NCBI GenBank assembly: GCA_900467185.1
Contig: UBPA01000003.1
Coordinates: 310,001-374,000, forward strand
Direction: 5' to 3'
From: Hyphomicrobiales bacterium
GTDB taxonomy: Bacteria > Pseudomonadota > Alphaproteobacteria > Rhizobiales > Rhizobiaceae
Length of the DNA stretch: 64,000 bases
Position numbers and translations under genes: made by a program
Shown: one piece after another, positions 8,950 through 17,048 of the stretch
Position numbering within the stretch: the stretch's first letter is position 1
Layout of the letters: each line of letters begins with the position of its first letter
Notes under the pieces: generated by a model
The model's database searches: none
Told to the model about the DNA's origin: nothing
What the model saw: the letters and a program-made list of their open reading frames with translations, nothing else

Positions 8950-9798
8950 ATGACTTATCTATCTCGTTCAAATGACATCGAGCTGACGGACCTCGAAATC
9001 CCTACATCGACGACGGCAGCCCCTGCGGCGGCACAGTTGCCCACGCCCATCCACAATGTTGTGTCGCTGCCGAAGGCGAAACGCAAAGCCGCGGAGGTCT
9101 ACGGTTTCGACTATTCCGGAGTTTCCGCAGCTGTTGCGAAAGAGGCGGAAGCCACCGCCAAGCGTATTCGAAATCGCCTCAGGTTGCACACCATCGAGAC
9201 TGGCAAGGAACTCCTGATTATCAAGAAGGAGCTCGGACACGGCAAGTTCGGAAAATGGCTGGAATTTCATTTCGGCTGGAAGGAGCGGACTGCGCAGAAC
9301 TACATGAATTCAGCGACCGCTTTCGGCTCAACACCGCAGGTCATCGACGTCCTGCCTCCGTCGACGGTCTATAAGCTTGCGGCAAAGAGCACGCCCGACG
9401 CGCTCAGGCAGTCGGTAATCGACGAGATCGAGCGGGGCGAGAAACCCGACCCCAAGCAGATCGAGAGAAAGATTGCCGCGACGAAGAGCGAAGCTCGACA
9501 GAATGCTGACACAGACGAGAGTGTTTCCGCTGGCATTCCCCCGGAACCGTCAGAGATCTCCGTGCCGGACAACGTGGTAGCCTCCCTGGATCGAGCTTCG
9601 GCAAACGAAGTGCCGGCTCTCGCAAGCCAGGATGGAGATGCGGCTCAGTCGCCTACAATCGCGCAAGTGCAGGAGCTTCGAGCCCTGAAGATCGTTGGAT
9701 ACCTCAGGAAGCGGTTCGGAGATAAGTTCTTGCCTTTGCGCGACGAGATTCTCAAGACCGACCTTGCTGTATTGAGAAAGGCTCTCTCCGAGGCGTGA
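8950..9798 (+). CDS. DUF3102-like protein
   Basis: Protein of 282 residues resembling DUF3102 proteins, common on plasmids and integrative elements. The conserved block runs from about residue 60 to 150: a helix IRNRLRLHTIETGKELL, KKELGHGKFGKWLEFHFGW, ERTAQNYMNSATAF and PPSTVYKLAAKSTPD. This resembles the helical DNA-binding part of ParB/KorB-like proteins. The C-terminal third is low-complexity. The ATG at 8950 has an AAAGGAG site. A role in partition, replication control or transcription of the element is plausible but unproven. Confidence 0.65.
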   Translation: MTYLSRSNDIELTDLEIPTSTTAAPAAAQLPTPIHNVVSLPKAKRKAAEVYGFDYSGVSAAVAKEAEATAKRIRNRLRLHTIETGKELLIIKKELGHGKFGKWLEFHFGWKERTAQNYMNSATAFGSTPQVIDVLPPSTVYKLAAKSTPDALRQSVIDEIERGEKPDPKQIERKIAATKSEARQNADTDESVSAGIPPEPSEISVPDNVVASLDRASANEVPALASQDGDAAQSPTIAQVQELRALKIVGYLRKRFGDKFLPLRDEILKTDLAVLRKALSEA

Positions 9799-10084
9799 CA
9801 AACGCTCCGGCGCGCATTGTGTCCCGCTCATAGCTGACCAGTAGGGGAACGTTCCTAGCCAAACCAACCCTAACATCGTGCAGCACGGTGCGGGGCCGGG
9901 GAACGGCAGCCATACAGGGACGCGCCGTATCCAGCCCGGAAAGGAACGGGCAGCACACGCCTGAAATGCGAACTCTCACTTAGAGTTGCACAAACACCTC
10001 AAGACCTGCTCGTTTCTAAAAGGGGTCGTATAGTCTTGGTCACTCCATCACACATCACGAGTATAGCACATGGTCACTTACCGA

Positions 10085-10819
10085 ATGTCTAAACAGGCAG
10101 TCGCATACATTCGCGTGTCAACCGACAACCAGGGGGAAGGAGGCATCGGGCTTGAAGCTCAGCGCGCGTCTATCCGCGCCTATGCTGATGCTTCCGGTGT
10201 CGAGATCATCGAATGGTTCCACGATGTGGCAAGCGGTCGAGGGGACAAGAACCTCGAACGCCGGGAGGGCCTGAACAAGGCTCTGGACTTCGCCGAGAAG
10301 AACAACGTCGATCTCCTTGTGGACGGTCTCGATCGGCTATCTCGGCATACCAAGACTTCGGAACACATCATGCGCGAAAGGAAGGTCGCAGTAGTGTCAG
10401 TCTCCGACGAGCGCACCAAGGATCCGTTAGTGCTTGCCAGCCGAGCTGCCCGGGCAGAGTATGAAGGCGAGCAGATCTCTAAGCGGACCAAGCTCGCCCT
10501 CAACAGGAAGAAGGCGGAGGGTGCGAAGCTCGGCAACAGGACCAATCTTCCGGAGGCTCAGAGGCTCGGAGCAGCATCAAATAAGCGCCGGGCCGAGGAG
10601 AAGGCCAATGAGATCGCTTCAGCTATCCGAAAATACGACTGGCAGCACCTCTCTGTGCCGGCCTTGGCGGATGCACTGAACGGGCTAGGCGTGAAGACTA
10701 GCCGCGGAAAGCCTTGGAGTGCAGGGTCGCTCCGCAAGCCCCACAAGGCGGCTATCGAGGCCTTAAGGTCGTCCACGACGATCGAATATCTGCGCGACCC
10801 TGACTTCGGCCGGTTCTGA
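10085..10819 (+). CDS. Serine recombinase (resolvase/invertase family)
   Basis: Site-specific recombinase that attacks DNA with a serine nucleophile. The N-terminal catalytic domain is clear: AVAYIRVSTDNQ (nucleophile Ser in YIRVS), GIGLEAQRASI, FHDVASGRGDKNLERREG, LLVDGLDRLSRHT (the LDRLSR helix) and AEYEGEQISKRT. The C-terminal ~90 residues are a helical DNA-binding region (LSVPALADALNGLGVKTSRG). At about 244 residues it is a small resolvase type, not a large serine integrase. ATG at 10085 starts close to the catalytic strand; another in-frame ATG lies at 10070 and neither has a strong ribosome binding site. It may act in element resolution or inversion. Confidence 0.88.
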   Translation: MSKQAVAYIRVSTDNQGEGGIGLEAQRASIRAYADASGVEIIEWFHDVASGRGDKNLERREGLNKALDFAEKNNVDLLVDGLDRLSRHTKTSEHIMRERKVAVVSVSDERTKDPLVLASRAARAEYEGEQISKRTKLALNRKKAEGAKLGNRTNLPEAQRLGAASNKRRAEEKANEIASAIRKYDWQHLSVPALADALNGLGVKTSRGKPWSAGSLRKPHKAAIEALRSSTTIEYLRDPDFGRF

Positions 10820-10912
10820 GTTCAGTGGCCAACTGCAAGTGCCGCCCTGAGCCAGCGATACCTACGCCTTCGATCGCCAATTCACCGACGCCGACCTTGT
10901 TCGAGCGGAAAG

Positions 10913-11233
10913 TCAGCCAGGCTTGCGGGTGCCATCGGGGTTGTAAGTCAGGGTCGCGCCTGCGCACCAAAAACCCAACATGTTGCGGCCGCCAAGATCG
11001 TAAATTTCTGCTTGCGAGCTGTCTTCCAGCATCTGAATTGCGCCTTCGACAGTCACATTGCGCTCGGTGGCGATTGCTTTGATGTGGCGGGCCATCACGC
11101 CCGCTTCCAGCTTGAACTTGCAAATCTTCACCAGCATGTCGAGATTGGTCGCCTCAATCAGCGTGTCGCGTTCTTGGGCGTGTGCAGCGCTAGCTACAGC
11201 CACAAGGGCAGCCGCTGCGATCAGGTGTTTCAT
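10913..11233 (-). CDS. Small exported protein of unknown function
   Basis: Predicted periplasmic protein of 106 residues. The ATG at 11233 gives a clean Sec signal peptide (MKHLIAAAALVAVASAAHAQ, cleavage after AHA). The mature part has two cysteines (KICKFK and GFWCAGA) that could form a disulphide, and ends TLTYNPDGTRKPG. It resembles small exported proteins common in rhizobia, but I cannot name a family. It stands alone on the reverse strand in the island. Confidence 0.6.
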   Translation of the reverse strand: MKHLIAAAALVAVASAAHAQERDTLIEATNLDMLVKICKFKLEAGVMARHIKAIATERNVTVEGAIQMLEDSSQAEIYDLGGRNMLGFWCAGATLTYNPDGTRKPG

Positions 11234-11311
11234 CAAATATGCTCCCACTACGTGAATCCACGTAAAGCACAGAGGATCGGAAATGAAGTCCTGCCACCGG
11301 TGCCGGAACAA

Positions 11312-12035
11312 GACCTGTCATCATATTCATCCGAGACCTCGATGGGCGTTCTACAGAGCGGCCTGGCTAATAGCATGTCTAATGGAAATAGAGACTCACC
11401 TGCTCGTTCGGCATGTCACGAGCCTTGATCACGCGCCCGGCGTCCGTGCGAGCCAGTGACCAACGTCGAGTCAAAGAATACATCCTGCGCTTAAGGTCAA
11501 CGGCTACACCTCTTCCCGCCGTCGCAGGTATTTCTTCCTGTCAAGTCAATCACTGCGCTGCTGCCGGTCCCGCATCATGCGCAGCAAAGGTCCTAGAACT
11601 CCGACTCGTGGCTACCCTTCGTGAGGTGGCACATTTTGGACGATGGCGTATCCTGGCACGGCCTTGGGCGCGAACGTCAGGTGCCACTCCAGAGTGACCC
11701 GCTGGTCTCCGCCACAGCGGCCCCACATGTATTTCCGGTCCTTGATCCGCACGCAGCGGGGTCTAAGCCTATACCGCTCACCAACGCGGCGGACGAGAAC
11801 CTAGGCGTCCTCACGGACGCGGCGTTTCAACGAGAGGCTATGCGCGCTCTCGATCGCAGCGTCGGATAACTCAGGCGTCAGATCTACAGGCTATGGACTG
11901 AGAACCATTGTTGAAGCTCACATCATTCGCAGGCCGTTCCTAGGAAATCGCTACCCACTGGGAAATTATCTGGACAAGGACCGCAAAGCGAATAGAAATT
12001 CGAGCGTCGATCTGCAGTTATACCCTAGGTGAATC
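11312..12035. other. Stretch without a recognisable gene
   Basis: About 720 bases. Several frames are open for 80-140 codons on the forward strand (for example 11621-11869), but none has a good start signal, family resemblance or credible composition. It may hold eroded genes; I can assign nothing. Confidence 0.35.
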
Positions 12036-12998
12036 TTGAGCGATATCAAACTGTTCCACTTTGGGGGTGCTCAGGTGACCGAGCTGCACGGCAGCGCGAT
12101 GCAGGTGGAGAAGTCCCTACAGGTCCTGTTTGAGGCCAATCTAGATGCGCTGCTCGGCATCCGCTTCCTGGCGACCGAACACTCCACCGGTCCCGTGCAT
12201 GGCGGGCGGATCGACACGCTCGGTCTGGACGAAGACAACTCGCCGGTCATCATCGAATATAAGCGCTCGGTGAACGAGAACGTCATCAACCAGGGCCTGT
12301 TCTATCTCGACTGGCTGCTCGACCACCGGAAAGAATTTCAGTGGATGGTGATGGAGCGCCTTGGCCCCGAGGTTGCCAAGACCGTTGAATGGACGGCGCC
12401 GCGGCTGATCTGCATTGCTGGAGACTTCACCCGCTACGACGAACACGCGGTCAAGCAGATCGCCCGCAACATCGAGCTGATCCGCTATCGCCAGTTTGGC
12501 GATGATCTGCTGATGTTGGAGCTGGTGCATGCGCCGAAGACCAGCAGCTTCGGCAGTGTAAGAGGGGGCATGGCTGAGCAGAAGCCCGTCAATGTAGCCC
12601 AGCAAAATGCTGAGACACTCCAGGAGAGTGATCCGTATCTAAACCAGAGGATGAGCTACCGCCTCTCGCAGTCCTCGACGGAGCTTCGGGACATCTACCA
12701 CGCTGTCCATCAATTCTTAACCGGCCTGGGTGACGACGTTCAGGTGAAGGAACTAAAGCTCTATACTGCATTCAAACGCTTGAAAAATTTCGTATGTGTG
12801 GAGATCTATCCACAGGCTCGAACGGTGTCACTTTATCTAAAGCTGGATCCAGACGCAGTGAACCTTGATGAGGGTTTCATGCGCGATGTCCGGAAAATCG
12901 GACACTTTGGAACAGGCGATCTCCATGTGACGCTTAAAACAATGTCGGATTTTGAGCGGGCGCAACCGCTAATGCGCCGGGCGTATGAGGGGGGCTGA
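12036..12998 (+). CDS. DUF5655-type protein with NucS-like PD-(D/E)XK domain
   Basis: Protein of 320 residues. The N-terminal ~160 residues match a NucS-like nuclease domain: HGGRIDTLGLD followed by SPVIIEYKR gives the D-x(n)-ExK metal site, then VINQGLFYLDWLLDHRKEF and LICIAGDFTRYDEHAV. The C-terminal part (from about residue 215) fits DUF5655, with IYHAVHQFLTGLGDDVQVKE, FVCVEIYPQA and DLHVTLKT. Translation probably starts at TTG 12036 because MSDIKLFHF-type starts are usual for this family and the next ATG would remove a conserved strand. The family often occurs near restriction genes, so a defence nuclease is likely, with target unknown. Confidence 0.78.
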   Translation: MSDIKLFHFGGAQVTELHGSAMQVEKSLQVLFEANLDALLGIRFLATEHSTGPVHGGRIDTLGLDEDNSPVIIEYKRSVNENVINQGLFYLDWLLDHRKEFQWMVMERLGPEVAKTVEWTAPRLICIAGDFTRYDEHAVKQIARNIELIRYRQFGDDLLMLELVHAPKTSSFGSVRGGMAEQKPVNVAQQNAETLQESDPYLNQRMSYRLSQSSTELRDIYHAVHQFLTGLGDDVQVKELKLYTAFKRLKNFVCVEIYPQARTVSLYLKLDPDAVNLDEGFMRDVRKIGHFGTGDLHVTLKTMSDFERAQPLMRRAYEGG

Positions 12999-13000
12999 GG

Positions 13001-13813
13001 GTGAGCGCTACCTCCGTTTCAGTGGTCGGATTCGGCTCTGCATGGGCCGACAACCCGAAGTCGCCTGGCGCGATCTGCGTCATCCGGCTCGACTCGCAGG
13101 CGCGCGACTTCACCTGGAGCACGCATGGCCTCTTTTAGCGAAGCCGCTGGGATAATCAGGCTGAGATTTCGCAGGTCAACCAGTGTCTTGTGGCGCTCGA
13201 CCAGCCGACATTGTGCGAAACCTCATCGGCTCGCGTCCTGTTGATAATGTAGCCGGGTCGCTGATCTCCTGGGTAGGTGGTGGTGTTCAGCCAGCCAACA
13301 GATCGAAGCTGGGCATGTTTGACGATGCCGAATGATCTGGCAGTTCAAGCAAGCAATCGGCGCTAGCGAGAATCCGGAGACCGCAAGGACAGCATCCGAG
13401 GGACTCTTTCTGATTGAAGTGTTTCCAGCCCTCGCATTATTCGCCATCGATGAAGCCTACTGCCGCCGTCTTTGCGCTCCAAAATATAATCCGGCCAATC
13501 GGAGGATGTTCAAGGTGGAGCATTGGCAGGCGGTTGCAGAAACGATTCGGATATTCGAAACACCTAAGTCCTGGAACAGCTGGAACTCTGGTGTTCAGCA
13601 GCGTCTGCCAACCCGACGCCAAGAAAAGCTGACCAGGACAAGATCGATGGCACGACCTGCGGTCTTATCGGGCTGCACTGGCTGGTGGCGCCACGGGAAC
13701 AGTCGGTTATAGTTGGCGACCTGGAGAACGGCTATATTATCTCTCCAGCAATCAACGGCGTTCCTGAGACGATCATCGCTGCGGCTAGCCGAAGGGATGG
13801 GCCGATCGCATAG
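13001..13813 (+). pseudogene. Decayed DUF429 (predicted RNase H-like nuclease) gene
   Basis: Pieces of one protein are spread over several frames. GTG at 13001 starts VSVVGFGSAWADNPKSPGA, ending at an in-frame stop near 13138. Other frames continue with WVGGGVQPANRSK (about 13270), then LFLIEVFPALALFAID and PKYNPANRRMFKVEHW (13400-13520), and the C-terminal part CGLIGLHWLVAPREQSVI, GDLENGYIISPA (about 13650-13760). This order fits a DUF429 protein. At least three frame changes and internal stops mean it is inactive. Confidence 0.65.
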
Positions 13814-13918
13814 TCTGGCACACTCACCGGCGCACCACAGCCACTCCCGTCTTGTAATTGCCATCCCCGAACTACCGCTATGAACCGCCTCGCGCTCCAA
13901 AGCGCCTTCTGACCTCGT

Positions 13919-14007
13919 GGAGAGGTGGCAGAGTGGTCGAATGCACCGCACTCGAAATGCGGCATGCCTGCAATGGCATCGTGGGTTCAATTCCACCCTC
14001 TCCGCCA
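13919..14007 (+). tRNA. tRNA-Ser (anticodon CGA), inside the island
   Basis: An 89-nt class II tRNA with acceptor stem GGAGAGG/CCTCTCC, anticodon stem CCGCA/TGCGG around CTCGAAA (anticodon CGA, reading UCG), a long variable arm and encoded CCA after G. The T-arm (13981-13996) is one base shorter than the usual 17, leaving a 4-bp stem plus a possible G-U pair, so function may be impaired. It is an extra, island-borne copy; the reason for its presence is unknown. Confidence 0.85.
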
Positions 14008-14160
14008 TCGGAGCCTTTGGCCGTAAGGCTTTTCCTTGTTGATTGTCCTTGTCGCTTCCTATCTTTGAATGGGGAGTTTGAGTCAGGGCCACACTAGCGG
14101 CGCGCTCATCGCCGTTGCGACCTGATCCCGATTTAGAAGAAACACGACGTGGAGAACGCT

Positions 14161-14382
14161 ATGGACGAGGACGAAATCATCGCGGCTTTTATGAGCCAAG
14201 AAAATATTGGGCTAGCGGCCGATCACCAGGACTATGCTGGAGATCTTGTTGAGGACTGGAACATCGATCCCACAGAATGGATCGAAGAAAACTTCGCTGA
14301 TGTGGATCCGGCTATAGCTCAGCGCGCGGCTGGCCGGATCAATGAAAGTGGTCCTTGGGTATATCTGGACCGCTTTGAATAG
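14161..14382 (+). CDS. Small acidic hypothetical protein
   Basis: A 73-residue protein with about 20 Asp/Glu and few basic residues (opens MDEDEIIAAFMSQENIG; later LVEDWNIDPTEWIEENFADV). The ATG at 14161 has GGAG seven bases upstream; a GTG at 14149 is also in frame. I recognise no family. Its size and charge resemble small acidic antirestriction or DNA-mimic proteins, but that is analogy only. It lies between tRNA-Ser(CGA) and the tRNA-like/HEPN unit. Confidence 0.55.
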   Translation: MDEDEIIAAFMSQENIGLAADHQDYAGDLVEDWNIDPTEWIEENFADVDPAIAQRAAGRINESGPWVYLDRFE

Positions 14383-14457
14383 AGCTTGACCATCCGGTCA
14401 GTCGTCCCTCGAGGGGGCGTGCTTGATCGGAACTAGTTGTTGTGCTATCGACAAGCT

Positions 14458-14528
14458 GCAGCAGTAGCTCAGCAAGGTCAGAGCGCGCGACTGAGTCGCG
14501 AGGCCCCGGTTCAATTCCGGGCTGTTGA
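14458..14528 (+). ncRNA. tRNA-like sequence with shortened anticodon loop
   Basis: The stretch folds like a tRNA: acceptor GCAGCAG (14458-14464) against CTGTTGA (14522-14528, with one G-U pair and a mismatched terminal pair), D-arm GCTC/GAGC, and a full T-arm CCCGG-TTCAATT-CCGGG. The anticodon arm is CGCGA-CTGAG-TCGCG, with a loop of 5 instead of 7 bases, so there is no normal anticodon, and no CCA is encoded. Either a degenerate tRNA or a tRNA mimic. Its 3' half overlaps a strong alternative hairpin (14517-14564). Confidence 0.5.
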
Positions 14529-14564
14529 AACGTTGTCTTATCAGGCTGCGTTTCGACAGCCCGG
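14517..14564 (+). promoter_or_regulatory. 16-bp hairpin overlapping the tRNA-like 3' end, just before the HEPN gene
   Basis: CCGGGCTGTTGAAACG (14517-14532) pairs with CGTTTCGACAGCCCGG (14549-14564) through 16 pairs, one of them G-U, around a 16-base loop. The left arm is also the T-stem and acceptor 3' strand of the tRNA-like sequence, so the two folds exclude each other. The right arm ends 12 bases before the HEPN start codon and abuts its weak ribosome binding region, with no T-run, so a switch or leader is more likely than a simple terminator. Confidence 0.6.
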
Positions 14565-14576
14565 GTTGAGCAAAAA

Positions 14577-15278
14577 ATGGACAATGCATCCCGCCTGGCG
14601 GTTTATAGCGCGCAATGCGTTAATGTTCGTGCGCTGGAAGTTGCTCGCACGCAAATTAGGCGAGCAATTAATGATGCTCTTCGAACTGGCAATCTAGTCG
14701 CGGTTGATGTGCATACGAAAGCACTAGCGTTGGTTTTCTGTGCCTGGGTTGAGGCGAATTTTTCGAAAACAATCCACACGCCAAAAGGCTTTTCACTTAT
14801 CGAGATCGCGCAAATTAAGGAGTCGATACGCGCCGGGAGTGTTGTCGATGGCTGGGAAAAATGTATAGAGCTAGCTTTCTTAAAGAGTGCAGCAACCAAA
14901 AGCAATTTCACGCAAAATGCCAAACAAAGGTTGCGTAAATGCGTTGCGTCTTTTGTGGCAGATCCGAGTCTCATTCGTAACAAAGTTGCGCATGGGCAGT
15001 GGGTCGAAGCTCTGAATCGAGATAATACGAAAATCAATGCGGACCTTACCGAATCTATACGCTCTCTGGATGCCATTAAGGTCGAATTGTGGTTTAGTTG
15101 TCAAAAAATTCTTTGCGAGATTGTGGAGTTATTGGTTGAGTCCCCCAACAAAGCGTTCATGTCGTCCTATTGGGGCATGATCGAAAAGGTCGAGCAACTT
15201 CCGATTGACCGAGCAACATGGACAATTTCATCGAAGCGGACGCGGCTTAAAGCGAAGCGGGCGCCGGGCGGCAATTAG
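14577..15278 (+). CDS. HEPN-motif protein (putative ribonuclease)
   Basis: Protein of 233 residues, all-alpha in appearance. The segment SLIRNKVAHGQW contains RNKVAH (Arg134, His139), the R-x4-H signature of HEPN ribonucleases, including the polar residue after Arg. HEPN proteins cut RNA in many defence and toxin systems, often at tRNA anticodon loops. The C-terminal tail is basic (SSKRTRLKAKRAPGG). GC is lower than in neighbouring genes, suggesting recent acquisition. ATG 14577 follows the tRNA-like/hairpin leader with only a weak GAG ribosome binding site, so expression may be kept low. No obvious nucleotidyltransferase (MNT) partner is adjacent. It may instead be a non-catalytic HEPN scaffold. 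Confidence 0.68.
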   Translation: MDNASRLAVYSAQCVNVRALEVARTQIRRAINDALRTGNLVAVDVHTKALALVFCAWVEANFSKTIHTPKGFSLIEIAQIKESIRAGSVVDGWEKCIELAFLKSAATKSNFTQNAKQRLRKCVASFVADPSLIRNKVAHGQWVEALNRDNTKINADLTESIRSLDAIKVELWFSCQKILCEIVELLVESPNKAFMSSYWGMIEKVEQLPIDRATWTISSKRTRLKAKRAPGGN

Positions 15279-15499
15279 TGGTCATGGTAGGTGCCGCTAA
15301 GGTAATGAGCTCCTAACCAGCCTGTCCATTAATAGCGCGCTTTAAGCCCGTTCAGGTTGCGGTATGGGACTGCATCGCTGTGCTGTAGCATTCAACAATG
15401 ATTCTGGATGAATCTCGACCTGTTTAGTAAACACTTTCATAGCTAATTCTGCGCTCGGGTTAGTTCTTTCGAAGCTGCAAATCTAGTCCTGCCAATGAT

Positions 15500-15856
15500 G
15501 TTTCTTATGCCGGGCATCGGTCTCTACTCCGTCACCCTCGCCGCCGTTATCGTCAGCGAACGCTCGTCCCTTGTGAAGCCTTATGTGGGCGGTTTCATGG
15601 AAGAATGGCCAGCAGCAATGGTCGGTGCTCTTCATTCGCAACGACATCTGAGTGATTGCTCTATCGCCCTCGAACCAGCGAGCGGAGCCAAATAAACAGG
15701 CTTCGATATCGGCTTTTTAAGCGCAAACGCCACGCCAGCTTCGCGATATAGATCCACTGTCCGGGGATAGAAAACCTCCGGCTCGCTGGTGGTGAGCTTA
15801 CGGATTTCGAGCACAGCGTTCCCAGATTTCTCGGCGTCGAACGCAGGAAGATTCAT
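15500..15856 (-). pseudogene. Remnant of an ImmA/IrrE-type metalloprotease regulator
   Basis: On the reverse strand one frame reads MNLPAFDAEKSGNAVLEIRK, FYPRTVDLYREAGVAFALKK and then breaks. The next frame continues ACLFGSARWFEGDRAITQMS, FFHETAHIRLHKGR (an HExxH zinc motif) and NGGEGDGVET. This order matches the C-terminal peptidase domain of XRE-ImmA/IrrE proteins, which cleave partner repressors or act as toxin-antitoxin regulators. The N-terminal helix-turn-helix part is absent and at least one frameshift is present, so the gene is dead. Confidence 0.65.
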
Positions 15857-15907
15857 TGCACGCGCCTTCCTCGCTCCAGGAAAATCAAGCTACGGTGACT
15901 CGGCGGG

Positions 15908-16882
15908 CTACTCGGCTCTATTCCACTTCTCTTGAGCCGTTTTTCGATGGTGGGCGAGATAATGAGAATGTGCCGCTGTTAGACCAGTAACAACGTTCCG
16001 GTCGATCTCTCCGAGACCCGCTCGGACTCGGGCTTCGGCAGAGAAGTTCGGGTCACATTCCCACACTCCGCCATCACTCAAGGTTATGAGATGGGCGTCG
16101 AACGCTGCATCGTAGCCCGCCGACAGCAGCAACCCGTTGTATACGTCCAGCCTTTGCTGGTTATTCGCTACCTTCCACGGCATTATGTGAGACGCTCGCA
16201 ACAGCTTCGCTTCAGCTAATCCGGTGGCGCAGCAACGCCCAGCCCATCTCTCTAGGAGCTGGGTGCGGAAGCGCCCTTGCCCAACACGAGCTAGCACTAG
16301 AGCTTCGCGAGTCGTTTCGGGGTCCCCGGCAGCACCGTTGGCCTGAACCGCGGCTGCTGCGGTGCCGATAAGGACTTCCATTGCGCCCGGTCGCTGAGCG
16401 TTTAAGGCTGCCGCCAAGCGTTCAAAAAATACGATGTCGTCACCGTCAGGAAGCTTCGCGAAGTAGATTTGGTTTCCCTTTAACGTTCCTTCCTCCCGGC
16501 GGAGAGGGTTCCGCTCGGAATAAGCCAAGAAGAGTCCTCGTGCTAGCGTATCTCTGCTGATGCGATTGGTAAGGAGCGCCATAGCGACCGGTAAAAGCCA
16601 ACCGCGGTTATGCCATGTAGGCTGTAGGGCGAGGCCGACCGGTGGTTCTTGCTCCATCATTGCATTGGCTGTGACCATCGCAATGCCTTTGATATACTGG
16701 TCATCGCACAGGACAACGAACTCTCCAGGAAGCGCATCTTGTAGGGTCGACCAATGCCACCGAGGCCCATACAGCTCCCTAGTCTCAGGCCGACTTCCTT
16801 GATTTGGAGCCCATAATGCTGATGCGTCGACCTGCGACGTATAGCCTGTTCCTAAGTTCACCCACCATATGCTCATGGACAT
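15908..16882 (-). CDS. HNH endonuclease (HNH_2 type), restriction-like
   Basis: Protein of 324 residues. The C-terminal HNH_2 domain runs from about residue 205: GQGRFRTQLLERWAGRCCAT, ASHIMPWK (His of the beta-beta-alpha-metal fold), RLDVYNGLLLSAGYDAAFD and FDAHLITL. The N-terminal ~90 residues (SIWWVNLGTGYTSQV, GEFVVLCDDQYIKGIAMVTA) resemble a PUA/EVE-like modified-base reader, a pairing seen in modification-dependent restriction enzymes; that part is inferred. ATG at 16882 (or 16876) starts directly at the first strand. It stands alone on the reverse strand and echoes the second HNH_2 gene at 20221. Confidence 0.8.
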   Translation of the reverse strand: MSMSIWWVNLGTGYTSQVDASALWAPNQGSRPETRELYGPRWHWSTLQDALPGEFVVLCDDQYIKGIAMVTANAMMEQEPPVGLALQPTWHNRGWLLPVAMALLTNRISRDTLARGLFLAYSERNPLRREEGTLKGNQIYFAKLPDGDDIVFFERLAAALNAQRPGAMEVLIGTAAAAVQANGAAGDPETTREALVLARVGQGRFRTQLLERWAGRCCATGLAEAKLLRASHIMPWKVANNQQRLDVYNGLLLSAGYDAAFDAHLITLSDGGVWECDPNFSAEARVRAGLGEIDRNVVTGLTAAHSHYLAHHRKTAQEKWNRAE

Positions 16883-17048
16883 ACCGTTTCGTATATCTCG
16901 AGATGTGCATCATGACTATTAGCAACCACAGGTTAACAATTTTCACTGGTCAAAGTGTTGTCCATTACGTTTGTGAAACCTTCCTCTGAGCATTCTGCTC
17001 GTGAACTCAAACCAGCAGAGAAAGATCAAGGGGCTACAGTTGGGCAAC

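Noticed and set aside
11413-11869. Overlapping open frames of 80-95 codons between the exported protein and the DUF5655 gene
   Set aside because: No ribosome binding site, odd composition and no family resemblance; more likely eroded or non-coding DNA.
15495-15695. Forward-strand open frame of 66 codons
   Set aside because: It is the antisense shadow of the ImmA/IrrE remnant, which has clear family motifs on the reverse strand.
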